A DNA stretch of 64,000 bases. Origin: Hymenobacter profundi (GTDB taxonomy: Bacteria > Bacteroidota > Bacteroidia > Cytophagales > Hymenobacteraceae). The translations under genes were made by a program, and so were the position numbers. Location of the stretch: positions 124,001 through 188,000 of the forward strand of contig NZ_JAHWGL010000001.1 of assembly GCF_019334315.1 (NCBI RefSeq), read 5' to 3'. Of the stretch, positions 19,398 through 28,578 are shown one piece after another. Below the pieces are notes generated by a model, which was not told where the DNA came from, ran no database searches, and saw only the letters and a list, made by a program, of their open reading frames with translations. Position 1 is the stretch's first letter; each line of letters begins with the position of its first letter.

Positions 19398-19577
19398 TTA
19401 CTCTTGGTCGGTTTTGGCCTTGTTTTCGTGGGCGGCAATAGCGGCGTTACCGGCTTCCGTGAGAGCTTTTTCCATAGCGGGCCAATCGTCGCGCCACCGG
19501 AACTTACGCTCCTGGCCTTTGATGATTTTTTCCAGTTGCTCCTGGCTTTTGCAGTTCTTGGTGATGTTCTCAGACAT
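19398..19577 (-). CDS. Small charged protein of 59 residues
   Basis: An ORF read directly from the minus strand starts ATG at 19577 and ends TAA at 19398. The product begins MSENITKNCKSQEQLEKIIK, is rich in Lys, Glu and Gln, has a central RKFRWRDDWPAMEKAL and ends in a charged tail. It has no signal peptide or membrane segment and is predicted helical. The previous gene (lepA) ends in its own terminator 67 bases before this start, and folD begins 12 bases after its stop, so this gene probably shares a transcript with folD. The alternative frame over the same bases has a much poorer composition. Function unknown. Confidence 0.7.
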   Translation of the reverse strand: MSENITKNCKSQEQLEKIIKGQERKFRWRDDWPAMEKALTEAGNAAIAAHENKAKTDQE

Positions 19578-19643
19578 GGGATGGATGTGTAATCATACAA
19601 CGCCGTGTCAAGAAGTGTATGAGGTGAAAAGTAAAGGAGCCAG

Positions 19644-19677
19644 CAAAAAGCGCGGCCCCTTCCGGAGCCGCGCTTTC
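19644..19677 (-). terminator. Rho-independent terminator of lepA
   Basis: On the minus strand AAAGCGCGGCTCC-GGAA-GGGGCCGCGCTTTTT forms a strong stem a few bases past the lepA stop. The run of T is short but present. Confidence 0.8.
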
Positions 19678-19682
19678 GGGCA

Positions 19683-21470
19683 TTAGTCAATCTTTAATAC
19701 GGCCAGGAAAGCTTCCTGAGGGATTTCTACGGAGCCCACTTGGCGCATCCGCTTTTTGCCCTCTTTCTGCTTTTCGAGCAGCTTACGCTTACGCGAGATG
19801 TCGCCGCCGTAGCACTTGGCAATTACGTTTTTGCGCAGGGCTTTCACCGTTTCGCGGGCTACGATTTTCTGGCCGATAGAGGCTTGAATAGCAATTTCGA
19901 ACTGCTGGCGGGGTAGCAGCTCGCGCAGCTTTTCGCAGAGGCGCTTGCCCCACTCGTAGCTCTTGCTACGGTGCACGATGGCCGACAAGGCGTCGACCTT
20001 CTCGCCGTTCAGCATGATATCCAGCTTCACCATGTCCGACTCGCGGAAGCCAATCAGCTCGTAGTCGAGCGAGGCATAACCGCGCGAAATGGTCTTAAGC
20101 TTGTCGAAGAAGTCGAACACGATTTCCGACAGCGGCAGCTCGAAGGTCATCTCTACCCGCTCAGACGTCAGGTAGCTTTGGCCTTTGATGATGCCGCGCT
20201 TCTCCATGCACAGCGTGATAATGGAACCCACATAGTCGGCCGCCGTGATGATCTGGGCCTTGATGAACGGCTCCTCGATGAACTTCACCGTGTTCGGCTC
20301 AGGCATCTCGGAGGGCGCGTTGATGATGTACTCCTGATCCTTGGTGCCGGTGGCGTGGAACTGCACCGAGGGCACGGTGGTAATTACCGTCATGTCGAAC
20401 TCACGCTCCAGGCGCTCCTGCACGATTTCCATGTGCAGCATGCCCAGGAAGCCGCAGCGGAAGCCAAAGCCCAGGGCCGCCGAAGTTTCGGGTTCCCACA
20501 CCAAGGCGGCGTCGTTGAGCTGGAGTTTTTCCATGCACGAGCGCAGTTCCTCGTACTCGGTGGTATCCACGGGGTAGATACCAGCAAATACCATCGGCTT
20601 CACGTCCTCGAAGCCGTGAATGGCCTCTTTCGTGGGGTTAATGACGTTGGTAATGGTGTCGCCTACCTTCACCTCGCGGGCTTCTTTAATGCCCGAAATT
20701 AGGTAGCCTACGTTGCCGGCCCGCATCTCAGGGCGGGGCTCCTGTTTGAGGCCCAAGATGCCGATTTCATCGGCGCCGTACTCCTTACCGGTAGCCATGA
20801 AGCGGAGCTTATCGCCCTTGCGCATGGTGCCGTTTTTGATGCGAAACAGCACCTCGATGCCCCGGTAGGAGTTGAACACCGAGTCAAAAATCAGGGCTTG
20901 CAGAGGGGCCTCGGGGTCACCTGCTGGGGCGGGAATCCGCTCGCAGATGGCATTCAGAATTTCCTCAATGCCAATACCAGCTTTGCCCGAGGCGTGGATG
21001 ATTTCGTCCCGGTCGCAGCCAATCAGGTCCACAATCTCGTCCGACACCTCCTCCGGCATGGAGTGGGGCAGGTCAATTTTATTGAGGACCGGAATGATGG
21101 TCAGGTCGGAGCCAATGGCCAGGTAGAGGTTGCTAATCGTCTGTGCCTCAATCCCCTGCGACGAATCCACAATCAACAAAGCGCCTTCGCAAGCGGCAAT
21201 GGAGCGGGATACTTCGTAGCTGAAATCGACGTGACCAGGCGTATCAATCAGATTGAGCGTGTACTGCTCGCCCTGGTACTGATACTGCATCTGGATAGCG
21301 TGGCTCTTGATGGTGATGCCCCGCTCGCGCTCCAGGTCCATGTTGTCGAGCAGCTGGGCTTGCATATCGCGCTGGGCCACGGTCTGGGTGAATTCCAGGA
21401 GGCGGTCGGCCAGGGTGCTTTTGCCGTGGTCGATGTGGGCAATGATGCAGAAATTACGAATGTTCTTCAC
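19683..21470 (-). CDS. lepA: Elongation factor 4 (translational GTPase LepA)
   Basis: From the GTG at 21470 the protein is 595 residues, the normal LepA length. It begins [24 protein letters not shown] with the P loop AHIDHGKST. It continues with [15 protein letters not shown] (G3), NKIDLP (G4), and the LepA-specific C-terminal domain ending in [15 protein letters not shown] and [10 protein letters not shown]. It binds ribosomes and acts on stalled or back-tracked complexes. The frame stays open 49 codons upstream, but that extension looks non-coding, so I choose the GTG. It is followed by a terminator. Confidence 0.95.
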   Translation of the reverse strand: MKNIRNFCIIAHIDHGKSTLADRLLEFTQTVAQRDMQAQLLDNMDLERERGITIKSHAIQMQYQYQGEQYTLNLIDTPGHVDFSYEVSRSIAACEGALLIVDSSQGIEAQTISNLYLAIGSDLTIIPVLNKIDLPHSMPEEVSDEIVDLIGCDRDEIIHASGKAGIGIEEILNAICERIPAPAGDPEAPLQALIFDSVFNSYRGIEVLFRIKNGTMRKGDKLRFMATGKEYGADEIGILGLKQEPRPEMRAGNVGYLISGIKEAREVKVGDTITNVINPTKEAIHGFEDVKPMVFAGIYPVDTTEYEELRSCMEKLQLNDAALVWEPETSAALGFGFRCGFLGMLHMEIVQERLEREFDMTVITTVPSVQFHATGTKDQEYIINAPSEMPEPNTVKFIEEPFIKAQIITAADYVGSIITLCMEKRGIIKGQSYLTSERVEMTFELPLSEIVFDFFDKLKTISRGYASLDYELIGFRESDMVKLDIMLNGEKVDALSAIVHRSKSYEWGKRLCEKLRELLPRQQFEIAIQASIGQKIVARETVKALRKNVIAKCYGGDISRKRKLLEKQKEGKKRMRQVGSVEIPQEAFLAVLKID

Positions 21471-21656
21471 TAGAGGCGGTTTTTGCAACTGCAAAGTTAC
21501 GCAAATCAGCCCGCAAAAGCTAGCTGCCGGCATAAGTCGCCGCGCCCGCCCAAGCTCAACCAAAACGCGCTGCGTGGCCTGTTCGTTTAAACAAGGCCCT
21601 ACCCCACCCGCCACCATGAGGGTAGGCTTCGTTCCACTTTCCTACCCCTCCCAACC

Positions 21657-22013
21657 ATGAGCATTCAGGTAAACAAGAAGGCCGTAGCGTATGCTAAGCA
21701 ACTCATCAAAGACGGAAAAATCAAAAACGACTCCGGCCATTGGAGCCAGCATAACCCCAATACGGCCGCTGAGAACAAGTTTATTGACCAGCACGAGATA
21801 GAAGAATACGCCAAGTGGCACCTCGGCGAAGACACCAGCATGGGCGAAGACACCAAGGGCCGCTACAAGTTTCCCTACGGTGACTTCAAAACCGTGCACC
21901 GCGACGGCCTACTAGCGGCCAAGGAGCGTGCCGCCCAGCAAGGCTACCACGACATCGAAAAGGCCGCCAACGAGTTGGAACAGGCGCTGGAAAAAGCGGC
22001 TGACTACGAGTAA
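21657..22013 (+). CDS. Conserved hypothetical protein (118 residues)
   Basis: This small soluble protein starts MSIQVNKKAVAYAKQLIKDG and has the central block WSQHNPNTAAENKFIDQHEIEEYAKWHLG. It then has KFPYGDFKTVHRDGLLAAKERA and ends in a Glu/Ala-rich helix. I recall close relatives as uncharacterised proteins in Proteobacteria and Bacteroidota, but no function. No signal peptide or membrane segment. It is divergent from lepA and sits 168 bases upstream of the GH15 gene on the same strand. Confidence 0.8.
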   Translation: MSIQVNKKAVAYAKQLIKDGKIKNDSGHWSQHNPNTAAENKFIDQHEIEEYAKWHLGEDTSMGEDTKGRYKFPYGDFKTVHRDGLLAAKERAAQQGYHDIEKAANELEQALEKAADYE

Positions 22014-22181
22014 ATCGAGGCGCAAACCGTTCGGCAACCTGTGGGTGAGTGCTACAAGCCGCCGAACGATTTACGGAAATCGCCTGCTCCCAAATCACTC
22101 TACAAAATTTGCGTCAACCTCGCCTGTCGAAGGACCTTTTGCGTTGTTAGGGTACTGCACACTCGTGTACCTACTTCTTTT

Positions 22182-24035
22182 ATGACGCAAGCTACTCCTT
22201 TAGAAGACTATGGCCTGGTGGGCAACCTACATACGGTTGCGCTAGTATCGAACAGAGGCTCAATAGATTACCTTCCTTTCACCCGCTTCGACTCCCCTAC
22301 CATCTTTGCCTCGCTGCTCGACGCTGAAAAGGGCGGACATTGGGCACTGACTCCCGCCGACGAAGGGGTGCAATCCAAACAACTTTACCTGCCTAACACG
22401 GGCGTGCTCCTAACGCGCTTCTACTTTAAAGGCGGCATTGCCGAGCTGACGGATTTCATGCCCATCAAGCACCAGGAGCAGAACTGCGCCGTGGTGCGGA
22501 TGCTGCGTGTCATCAAAGGCAGCATGACGTTTACTATGCACTGCTGCCCCCGTTTCGACTACGCCCGCGCGCCGCACGAGCTGGTGCAGCAGGAGAATGA
22601 CCTGCTTTTCCGCAGCACCAGCGAGAAGGACTTTCAGTTTCGTCTGCTTGGCGACCGGACGCTTCAGCCTACCGGCACCGGCGACGCTACCGGCACCTGG
22701 ACCCTGGAAGCCGGCGACACGGCCAGTTTTGTAATTGAAGCCACACCCGTTGACGACCCTTCTTTTATCGCCCGCGACCTGGCGCACTACACCGAAGGCG
22801 CTTTTCAGGATACGCTAACGTACTGGCGCGAGTGGATTGAAAGTAGTACCTACATTGGCCGTTGGCGCGAAACGGTGCTGCGCTCCGCTATTACGCTCAA
22901 GCTGCTTACCTCACTCCAATACGGCTCAACGGTAGCGGCGGCTACTTTCAGCCTGCCCGAGTGCGTGGGTGGTGCCCGCAACTGGGACTACCGCTTCACC
23001 TGGATTCGCGACGCGGCCTTTACCATGTATGCATTTTTGCGTCTGGGCTTTACCACCGAATCGAAAGCTTTTCTGCACTGGATTATGGAGCGGTGCAACC
23101 AGTTGAAAGACGCCGCCGACTTGCAGTTGATGTATGCTGTGGATGGCTCCACTGACCTACCCGAAAAGGAGCTATTGCACCTGGCCGGCTACCGCGATTC
23201 GCGTCCGGTGCGCATTGGTAATGGCGCCGCTCAGCAGTTTCAGCTTGACATCTACGGCGAGCTGCTTGACACGATTTATCTCTACAACAAGTACGGCGGC
23301 GCCATCACCTACGACTTTTGGAAACACGTGTCGCGGCTGGTGGATTTTGTGGCGGAGAACTGGCAGGAGGAGGACCACGGTATGTGGGAAGTGCGCGACG
23401 AGGAGCGCCAGTTCATTTCGGCCAAAATGATGTGCTGGGTAGCGCTGGACCGCGGCATTCAGATTGCCAACGACCGCTCGTTCCCGGCCCCGCTGGAAAA
23501 GTGGTACAAGGTGCGCGATGAGATTTACCAGGAAGTATTCACGAACTATTGGAGCGAGGAAAAACAAGCCTTTGTGCAGTATAAAGGCGGTGATGTACTG
23601 GATGCCGCCGTGCTGTTACTTCCACTAGTGCGTATGTTTAGCCCAGCCGAGCCGCGCTGGCAGTCTACCATGCGCACCCTCGAAAAGGAGCTGATTATTG
23701 ACTCGTTGATGTACCGCTACCACGCCGGCGGGGGTGCCTCCGATGGCCTGGAAGGAGAGGAAGGCACGTTCACGATGTGCTCGTTCTGGTACATCGAGAA
23801 CCTGTCGCGGGCAGGCGATTTGGACAAGGCTACCCTGCTATTTGAGAAGCTACTGGGCTTCGCGAGTCCGCTGGGCCTCTACTCCGAGCAGATTGGAACG
23901 GCCGGCGAGCAGATCGGCAACTACCCGCAAGCCTTTACGCATCTAGCCCTTATCAGCGCCGCGTTTCAGCTCAACCGTGACCTGGACGAGCGCCACAGCG
24001 GCAAGACGCAACAGGGTCATTTGTTTGTAGGGTAG
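22182..24035 (+). CDS. Glycoside hydrolase family 15 protein (glucoamylase/trehalase-like)
   Basis: From the ATG at 22182 the protein is 617 residues. The N-terminal beta-sandwich domain starts EDYGLVGNLHTVALVSNRGSIDYLPF. The (alpha/alpha)6 barrel has the family-defining NWDYRFTWIRDAAFTMYAF, a general acid region around MWEVRDEERQFISAKMMCW, and the C-terminal LYSEQIGTAGEQIGNYPQAF with the second catalytic Glu. Bacterial members of this layout hydrolyse alpha-glucosides, and several are trehalases; the substrate is not fixed by sequence alone. There is no signal peptide, so it acts in the cytoplasm. The frame extends upstream of the ATG but without family similarity. Confidence 0.92.
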   Translation: MTQATPLEDYGLVGNLHTVALVSNRGSIDYLPFTRFDSPTIFASLLDAEKGGHWALTPADEGVQSKQLYLPNTGVLLTRFYFKGGIAELTDFMPIKHQEQNCAVVRMLRVIKGSMTFTMHCCPRFDYARAPHELVQQENDLLFRSTSEKDFQFRLLGDRTLQPTGTGDATGTWTLEAGDTASFVIEATPVDDPSFIARDLAHYTEGAFQDTLTYWREWIESSTYIGRWRETVLRSAITLKLLTSLQYGSTVAAATFSLPECVGGARNWDYRFTWIRDAAFTMYAFLRLGFTTESKAFLHWIMERCNQLKDAADLQLMYAVDGSTDLPEKELLHLAGYRDSRPVRIGNGAAQQFQLDIYGELLDTIYLYNKYGGAITYDFWKHVSRLVDFVAENWQEEDHGMWEVRDEERQFISAKMMCWVALDRGIQIANDRSFPAPLEKWYKVRDEIYQEVFTNYWSEEKQAFVQYKGGDVLDAAVLLLPLVRMFSPAEPRWQSTMRTLEKELIIDSLMYRYHAGGGASDGLEGEEGTFTMCSFWYIENLSRAGDLDKATLLFEKLLGFASPLGLYSEQIGTAGEQIGNYPQAFTHLALISAAFQLNRDLDERHSGKTQQGHLFVG

Positions 24036-24175
24036 GAACCATTGCGTTGCTGTTGTGGTGTTGGACGTTTGGAACTACGCAACTGAACTGACATCAGCAA
24101 CTCCGATTATTTTGTATCCCTACTGCTAACTCTGACTTAGCATTTGCCTGAACAACTTCGGACAAATTCAACCTA

Positions 24176-24220
24176 AAAACTCCCGGCTGAAGCGCGTTGC
24201 TTCAGCCGGGAGTTTTGTTT
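24176..24220 (+). terminator. Strong 18-bp-stem terminator
   Basis: Arms 24176-24193 and 24199-24216 are perfect complements with a 5-base loop, flanked by A-runs and T-runs on both sides, so it may also work on the minus strand. It lies about 140 bases after the GH15 stop; nothing else is seen in that gap. Confidence 0.85.
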
Positions 24221-24288
24221 TTGGGAGGGTAGCGTTGCAACGTTTGGGGTTTCCTTCTCACTCTACTGGCTACATCATTCTTCTTTAC

Positions 24289-25155
24289 ATGATAGCCTAT
24301 CTCCTATTTCTTCCGCTTTCATCATTCTTCTTTCAGGGCCCTACCCCAGCCATTATCAATGCTGACACCAACGCCGCCGTGCCCTATGCCTCTGTGGGGG
24401 TGAAAGGCAAACCCATTGGAACGGTGGCTGATGCCCAGGGACATTTTAACCCGCAGCAACTGGCTGCCGCTGCGGCTAATGACACGGTAGTATTTTCTTG
24501 TGTGGGCTACCGGCCTTACAAAGTACTAGCTGCTGAGCTGACGCGTCACGCTACCATTAAGCTGACGCCACAAGCCCAGACCCTCGGCGAAGTGCACGTG
24601 CGCGCCAATGGCTGGAAACGCCACCGCCTGGGCCGCGACGGTATTTGGGGCTTCACCTACTACAACTTTCACCTGTCTACCGACAAAAGCCCCGCCAGCA
24701 TCCCTGGCCGTGAGGTAGGGACCATCCTGCACGTGAAACCAGGCAGCTACCTAGAAGATGCGCACGTGTATTTCGGGACCCGCAACTACAAGAATCTACG
24801 TTTCCGCCTCAACGTGCGCACGCTCGACGCCGAAGACCACCCGGCCGCCAGCCTGCTCACGCAAGACATTCAGTTTGCCGTACCCGACAATGCCCCCAAA
24901 GGCTGGCAACACATCAACCTACAACCCTACCTGGTTTGCGTAGGTGACAACAAGCGCGTGGCCGTGACGCTGGAGTGGCTCGACGGCCTGGAAGCCCGCG
25001 ACCGCGCCGACAAAAACCAGTGGAACGTACTGCTGATTCCGGCTGCTTTATCGGCTACGCACCGCATGGTATTCCGTGACAAATCCGAGGATCAATGGCA
25101 CGTGCAACCCGTAAATCTGAGCTTGTATGTGACAGTAGCGAGTCCCCGTGACTAG
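24289..25155 (+). CDS. Secreted CarboxypepD-reg-like domain protein (paralogue of 29471-30343)
   Basis: This 288-residue protein has an N-terminal hydrophobic segment (MIAYLLFLPLSSFFF). The carboxypeptidase-regulatory-like beta-sandwich contains PYASVGVKGKPIGTVADAQG and VVFSCVGYRPYK, the usual motif of Bacteroidota envelope proteins. A C-terminal beta-rich region of about 170 residues has no known name and ends NLSLYVTV. The paralogue about 5 kb downstream shares both halves, including SVGVKGK, IGTVADAQGHF and the SEDQWHVQP/SQDQWKFYP block. I start at the ATG at 24289. It is probably exported; no enzymatic motif is seen. Confidence 0.8.
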   Translation: MIAYLLFLPLSSFFFQGPTPAIINADTNAAVPYASVGVKGKPIGTVADAQGHFNPQQLAAAAANDTVVFSCVGYRPYKVLAAELTRHATIKLTPQAQTLGEVHVRANGWKRHRLGRDGIWGFTYYNFHLSTDKSPASIPGREVGTILHVKPGSYLEDAHVYFGTRNYKNLRFRLNVRTLDAEDHPAASLLTQDIQFAVPDNAPKGWQHINLQPYLVCVGDNKRVAVTLEWLDGLEARDRADKNQWNVLLIPAALSATHRMVFRDKSEDQWHVQPVNLSLYVTVASPRD

Positions 25156-25181
25156 GGAAGTATTAGACTGAAGACCGCACC

Positions 25182-25263
25182 CTTCCGTAGCCCAGGACTT
25201 CAGCTTTGAAAGCTAAAATGAACGGGGCCTATCGTCTCAGAACTGAAGCCTTCGGCTACGAAG
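25182..25263. repeat. Imperfect inverted repeat
   Basis: CTTCCGTAGCCCAGGACTTC near 25183-25202 pairs imperfectly with GAAGCCTTCGGCTACGAAG near 25245-25263. It lies between convergent genes (24289-25155 and the AraC gene) and belongs to the general class of intergenic palindromes in this window; it could also end transcription. Confidence 0.5.
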
Positions 25264-25335
25264 TAGCAAGCAGCATACTATAATAGGTGGATGGCTGCTA
25301 GAGCCAAGTGCAATGCCACCGGGTAGGGACCCAGT

Positions 25336-26259
25336 CTACCTAGCCAGGCACAATACGCGATAGTCCGTCGGGGTGATGCCTTCCAGTTGCCGGAACATGC
25401 GCGTGAAGTAGTTCAGGTTGCTGAAGCCCGCTTTGAAGCATATTTCGGTGATGCTGAGCGCGGGGTTTTTCAGGCACTTTTTGGCTAGGCGCATGCGCTC
25501 TTTAATAATGTAGTCGATGGGCGACAGACCAAATTCGTGCTTGAAGGCCCGGTAAAAATTGGGCTTGCTCATGTACACCTTCTCGCTCAGGTCGTCGACG
25601 CTGATTTTCTCCGCAATGTTCTCTTTGATGTAGTGCAGAATGTGCGCAAACCGGTTGGAGGTAGCCAGCACGGCCACGTTGTGCTCCTTTTCGTGGAGAC
25701 TTTGCACCTGCATGATGCGGAGCAGCAGCTCTTTCACTGTGAAATCGGCCAGAATATCTTTGTTGCGGGAATCACCAAACCCGATCCGCACCAATTTATA
25801 CAGCAGCGCGGTCACTTCTTCATCGTTGTAGAAGTAGTGCTGGTTGAAGCTAAAGGTCCACTTTTCGTCCTCCGTTTTGGGGTAGTGCTCGTTCAGATAG
25901 TTCACCGTGTCGATGATTTGCAGCCGGTCAATGGCCAGGGCCACGCACTGGGTAGGGTTCTCATCTGAGGCCTCCGGGAAATCAATCCTCATCTTCAAAT
26001 TGGGTGGCACTACCATCGTATTGCCGGGCAGGTAGTTAAACTTCTCCTGCTCCAACAGGTGCATCACCTTCTTGCCGCGTAGCATATTGGTGAGCACCAG
26101 GTCGCTGTACGACTGCTCTACCTGCGCACTTTGTATATAGGTTTCGAGCAGACTAATCTCATAGTTTTCCAGCGTTTGTACCCGCCTGTTGTCAATCAGG
26201 GTCGTAAGGTTCTGCGCGTTGGGCAGCGGGATGAGAGGAAGCAAATCAGGTACACGCAT
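25336..26259 (-). CDS. AraC family transcriptional regulator, divergent from hxlBA
   Basis: This protein of about 307 residues has an N-terminal AraC_N-type effector domain (QTLENYEISLLETY through about 180). The C-terminal AraC helix-turn-helix pair contains DDLSEKVYMSKPNFYRAFKHEFGLSPIDYI and ITEICFKAGFSNLNYFTRMFRQLEGITPTDYR. I prefer the ATG at 26259; an in-frame ATG at 26286 adds nine residues. It is divergently transcribed from hxlB-hxlA, with about 250 bases between, which makes it the probable activator of that pathway in response to formaldehyde or a related signal. That link is inferred from position only. Confidence 0.9.
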   Translation of the reverse strand: MRVPDLLPLIPLPNAQNLTTLIDNRRVQTLENYEISLLETYIQSAQVEQSYSDLVLTNMLRGKKVMHLLEQEKFNYLPGNTMVVPPNLKMRIDFPEASDENPTQCVALAIDRLQIIDTVNYLNEHYPKTEDEKWTFSFNQHYFYNDEEVTALLYKLVRIGFGDSRNKDILADFTVKELLLRIMQVQSLHEKEHNVAVLATSNRFAHILHYIKENIAEKISVDDLSEKVYMSKPNFYRAFKHEFGLSPIDYIIKERMRLAKKCLKNPALSITEICFKAGFSNLNYFTRMFRQLEGITPTDYRVLCLAR

Positions 26260-26317
26260 GGGTGGGTGGTCAGAATGTATCTGCACTCGGGCAGCGATGC
26301 AAATGGAGGTAAAATAC

Positions 26318-26345
26318 GCGGGCTACCTGGCAAAACGTAGCCCGC
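26318..26345. promoter_or_regulatory. Hairpin GCGGGCTAC/GTAGCCCGC in the araC-hxl gap
   Basis: Arms 26318-26326 and 26337-26345 are perfect 9-base complements with a 10-base loop. It lies between the divergent AraC gene and hxlB, upstream of the -7 element for hxlB, so it may be an operator or an attenuating hairpin in the AraC 5' leader. Confidence 0.4.
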
Positions 26346-26413
26346 AGGTGGGGTTCGATAGGATACTGCTACCACTTGATACCATTCTGCCAGTATGGCC
26401 GTGCAGCCTGCCC

Positions 26414-26421
26414 TAGCTTTG
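26414..26421 (+). promoter_or_regulatory. Candidate -7 element of the hxlBA promoter
   Basis: TAGCTTTG matches the Bacteroidota TAnnTTTG element. No good TTTG is found at the expected -33 distance, which would fit a promoter that needs an activator such as the divergent AraC protein. Confidence 0.4.
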
Positions 26422-26508
26422 CAGCATAGTATCCTGATTCGCTTTTCCAGCCGAGCGGTACTATCTGAGTAACCAGCTACGTAGCCGAATCCAAAACCTG
26501 CGGACCCC

Positions 26509-27093
26509 ATGAGCAAGACACCTTCCGATGCGCTGAGCACAACCCTGCACAACCATCTAGAGCAGATCATCCGGGAAAATCAACAGCTAGCCGAAAAGCT
26601 TGATTTCGACCAGGTAGCGGCAATCCTTCCGCTCTTGCAACAGGCCAACCGGGTGTTTGTTGTGGGAGCCGGGCGCACCGGACTGGCCTTGAAAGCCGCC
26701 GCCATGCGCCTGATGCACCTCGGCCTGACGGTGTTTGTGGTAGGCGAAACCACTACCCCTGCCATCGGCAGCGGCGATGTGCTATTGGCCGGCTCCGGCT
26801 CCGGCACCACCAGCAGCATCGTGAAAGCAGCCGAAAAAGCAGCCGCAGCCGGCGCTCGGGTGGTGGCTATTTCCACTACCACCTCGTCGCCGCTGGCGGC
26901 GCTGGCTACGCATGTGGCCGTGCTGCCCGCCGCCCAGAAGCAGGACCACGGCGGCGAAATCTCGGCGCAATATGCCGGCAGCCTGTTCGAGCAAAGCGTT
27001 CTGCTGCTCCTCGATGCAATCTTCCAGACCCTATGGGGCTTGGATGGCACCCCGGCCGAAGAGCTGTGGAAGCGACATGCCAACCTAGAATAA
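26509..27093 (+). CDS. hxlB: 6-phospho-3-hexuloisomerase
   Basis: This 194-residue SIS-domain protein has the phosphosugar-binding motifs FVVGAGRTGLALKAAAMRLMHLG and LLAGSGSGTTSSIVKAAEKA, and a C-terminal helix FEQSVLLLLDAIFQTLW typical of PHI. It isomerises D-arabino-3-hexulose 6-phosphate to fructose 6-phosphate, the second step of formaldehyde fixation by the ribulose monophosphate route. hxlA follows 59 bases later on the same strand, so the pair is complete and is probably one operon. Confidence 0.93.
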   Translation: MSKTPSDALSTTLHNHLEQIIRENQQLAEKLDFDQVAAILPLLQQANRVFVVGAGRTGLALKAAAMRLMHLGLTVFVVGETTTPAIGSGDVLLAGSGSGTTSSIVKAAEKAAAAGARVVAISTTTSSPLAALATHVAVLPAAQKQDHGGEISAQYAGSLFEQSVLLLLDAIFQTLWGLDGTPAEELWKRHANLE

Positions 27094-27152
27094 TTTCCTG
27101 GGGACACTCCTCCCCTTTTTCTCCTACCTAACACAAAATCAGACCCACAATC

Positions 27153-27785
27153 ATGGCTAAATTACAAGTTGCAATCGACCTACTAAGCACCCAAGAGGCT
27201 TTGACCCTGGCTGGTAAAGTAGCGCCCTACGTTGATATCATTGAATTGGGCACGCCCCTGATCAAGAGTGAAGGCCTCGCCGTTATTACGGCCATGAAGC
27301 AAGCACACCCCGACAAACTCGTTTTTGCCGATTTCAAAACCGCCGATACGGGTGAGCTGGAAGCGGACATGGCCTTCAAAGCCGGCGCTGACCTAGTAAC
27401 CATCCTGGGAGCCGTAGACAACGCTACCATCGTAGGCGCTGTGAAAGCAGCCAAAGCGCACGGCAAAGGCGTGGTAGTAGACACTATTGGCGTTGCCGAC
27501 CGCGTGAAGCGGGCTCAGGAAGTAAGTGCGCTGGGCGTAGAATTCGTGGAGCTGCACGCCGGCCTCGACGAGCAGGCTCTGGAAGGCTATTCTATCCAAG
27601 TCCTGATTGATGAGGCGAAGCGCGCCGGTGTACCTGTTTCCATTGCGGGCGGTGTCAACCTGAGCAACATTGCTGCCGTGAAGCAAGCTGGCGTAGCTGT
27701 TGCCGTTGCCGGTGGTGCTATCTATAGCGCCGCCGATCCGGCCGCTGCTGCCAAGGAGCTACGCGAAGCCCTCGACGCTGCCTAA
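27153..27785 (+). CDS. hxlA: 3-hexulose-6-phosphate synthase
   Basis: This 210-residue protein of the orotidine-5'-phosphate decarboxylase superfamily has LQVAIDLLSTQEALTLAGKV, IELGTPLIKSEG, and the metal/active-site block FADFKTADTGELEADMAFKAGAD. The phosphate-binding loop is SIAGGVNLSNI. It condenses formaldehyde with ribulose 5-phosphate to give hexulose 6-phosphate. Length and motifs match stand-alone HPS, not the KGPDC or Fae-fused forms. Its partner isomerase lies directly upstream, and a strong terminator follows about 50 bases downstream. In non-methylotrophs the pair usually detoxifies formaldehyde or supplies ribulose 5-phosphate. Confidence 0.93.
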   Translation: MAKLQVAIDLLSTQEALTLAGKVAPYVDIIELGTPLIKSEGLAVITAMKQAHPDKLVFADFKTADTGELEADMAFKAGADLVTILGAVDNATIVGAVKAAKAHGKGVVVDTIGVADRVKRAQEVSALGVEFVELHAGLDEQALEGYSIQVLIDEAKRAGVPVSIAGGVNLSNIAAVKQAGVAVAVAGGAIYSAADPAAAAKELREALDAA

Positions 27786-27838
27786 GGCAGGTAGTCTCTT
27801 TGCTGCATCCGTAGTACACACGCCTTACTAGGCTATCG

Positions 27839-27872
27839 AAAAAGCTCCGGCCACTGGCCGGAGCTTTTTTAT
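27839..27872 (+). terminator. Rho-independent terminator of hxlBA
   Basis: AAAAAGCTCCGGCC-ACT-GGCCGGAGCTTTTTT is a long GC stem with A-run and T-run flanks directly downstream of hxlA. Confidence 0.9.
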
Positions 27873-27971
27873 TGGCTGTGCGCAAATGGGTGGATGAGGT
27901 AGAAACGCCTCCTGAACGTTGAGCCTACTATCCACGTTTTGGCATTACGACCAAACGCGTATCTTTCTGCT

Positions 27972-28574
27972 ATGCTACCTTCCTTCTCCGAACACAGCCT
28001 GGTTTTGCGCGGCCCGTACCTGGAAAAGATGACCGATGCGGAGTTTTTCGACTTCTGCCAGCAGCATCCGGAGTTGCGCATCGAGCGCACGGCCAACCAC
28101 GAAATTGTTCTTATGTCGCCCACTGGCAGCCGCTCCGGCAAACGCAACGCCCGCTTAAATCTTCAACTCGGTAAGTGGTGGGAGCAACAACCCCACCTTG
28201 GTGAAATATTTGATTCCAACACTGGTTTTACCCTACCCGATGGCTCCGTACTATCGCCGGATGCTTCCTGGGTTTCGGCGGCTAAGTGGAACGCCCTGAC
28301 GACTGAGCAGCAGGATAAGTTTGCCCCTGTGTGCCCGGAGTTTGTGGTGGAGTTGAAATCGGCTACTGATTCAACTAAAACCCTGCAAGCGAAGATGCTT
28401 GACTGGCTCCGCAATGGGGCACAACTGGCCTGGCTGCTCGTACCCGAGACAGAAACCGCCTACCTCTACCGCCCCGGCCAGCCAGAGCCGGAGGTGGTAC
28501 AAGGCTTTGATCATGAGCTTTCGGGCGAAGCAGTGCTACCAGGGTTCCGGCTGCGGCTGGCGGAACTGAGGTAG
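27972..28574 (+). CDS. Uma2 family (DUF820) endonuclease-fold protein
   Basis: This 200-residue protein has a restriction-endonuclease-like fold. After a helical start (MTDAEFFDFCQQHPELRIERTANHEIVLMSPTG, split across 21-55) come GFTLPDGSVLSPDASWV with the catalytic Asp and PEFVVELKSATDS with the E-x-K pair. This is the PD-(D/E)xK arrangement of the Uma2 family, common in cyanobacteria and Bacteroidota. Nuclease activity is assumed from fold; the biological role is unknown. The ATG at 27972 gives the best family start. The stop lies 4 bases from the stop of the convergent membrane gene. Confidence 0.9.
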   Translation: MLPSFSEHSLVLRGPYLEKMTDAEFFDFCQQHPELRIERTANHEIVLMSPTGSRSGKRNARLNLQLGKWWEQQPHLGEIFDSNTGFTLPDGSVLSPDASWVSAAKWNALTTEQQDKFAPVCPEFVVELKSATDSTKTLQAKMLDWLRNGAQLAWLLVPETETAYLYRPGQPEPEVVQGFDHELSGEAVLPGFRLRLAELR

Positions 28575-28578
28575 AGTT

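Noticed and set aside
20898..21473. 191-codon plus-strand ORF over lepA
   Set aside because: Antisense to the conserved G domain of lepA with no recognisable product.
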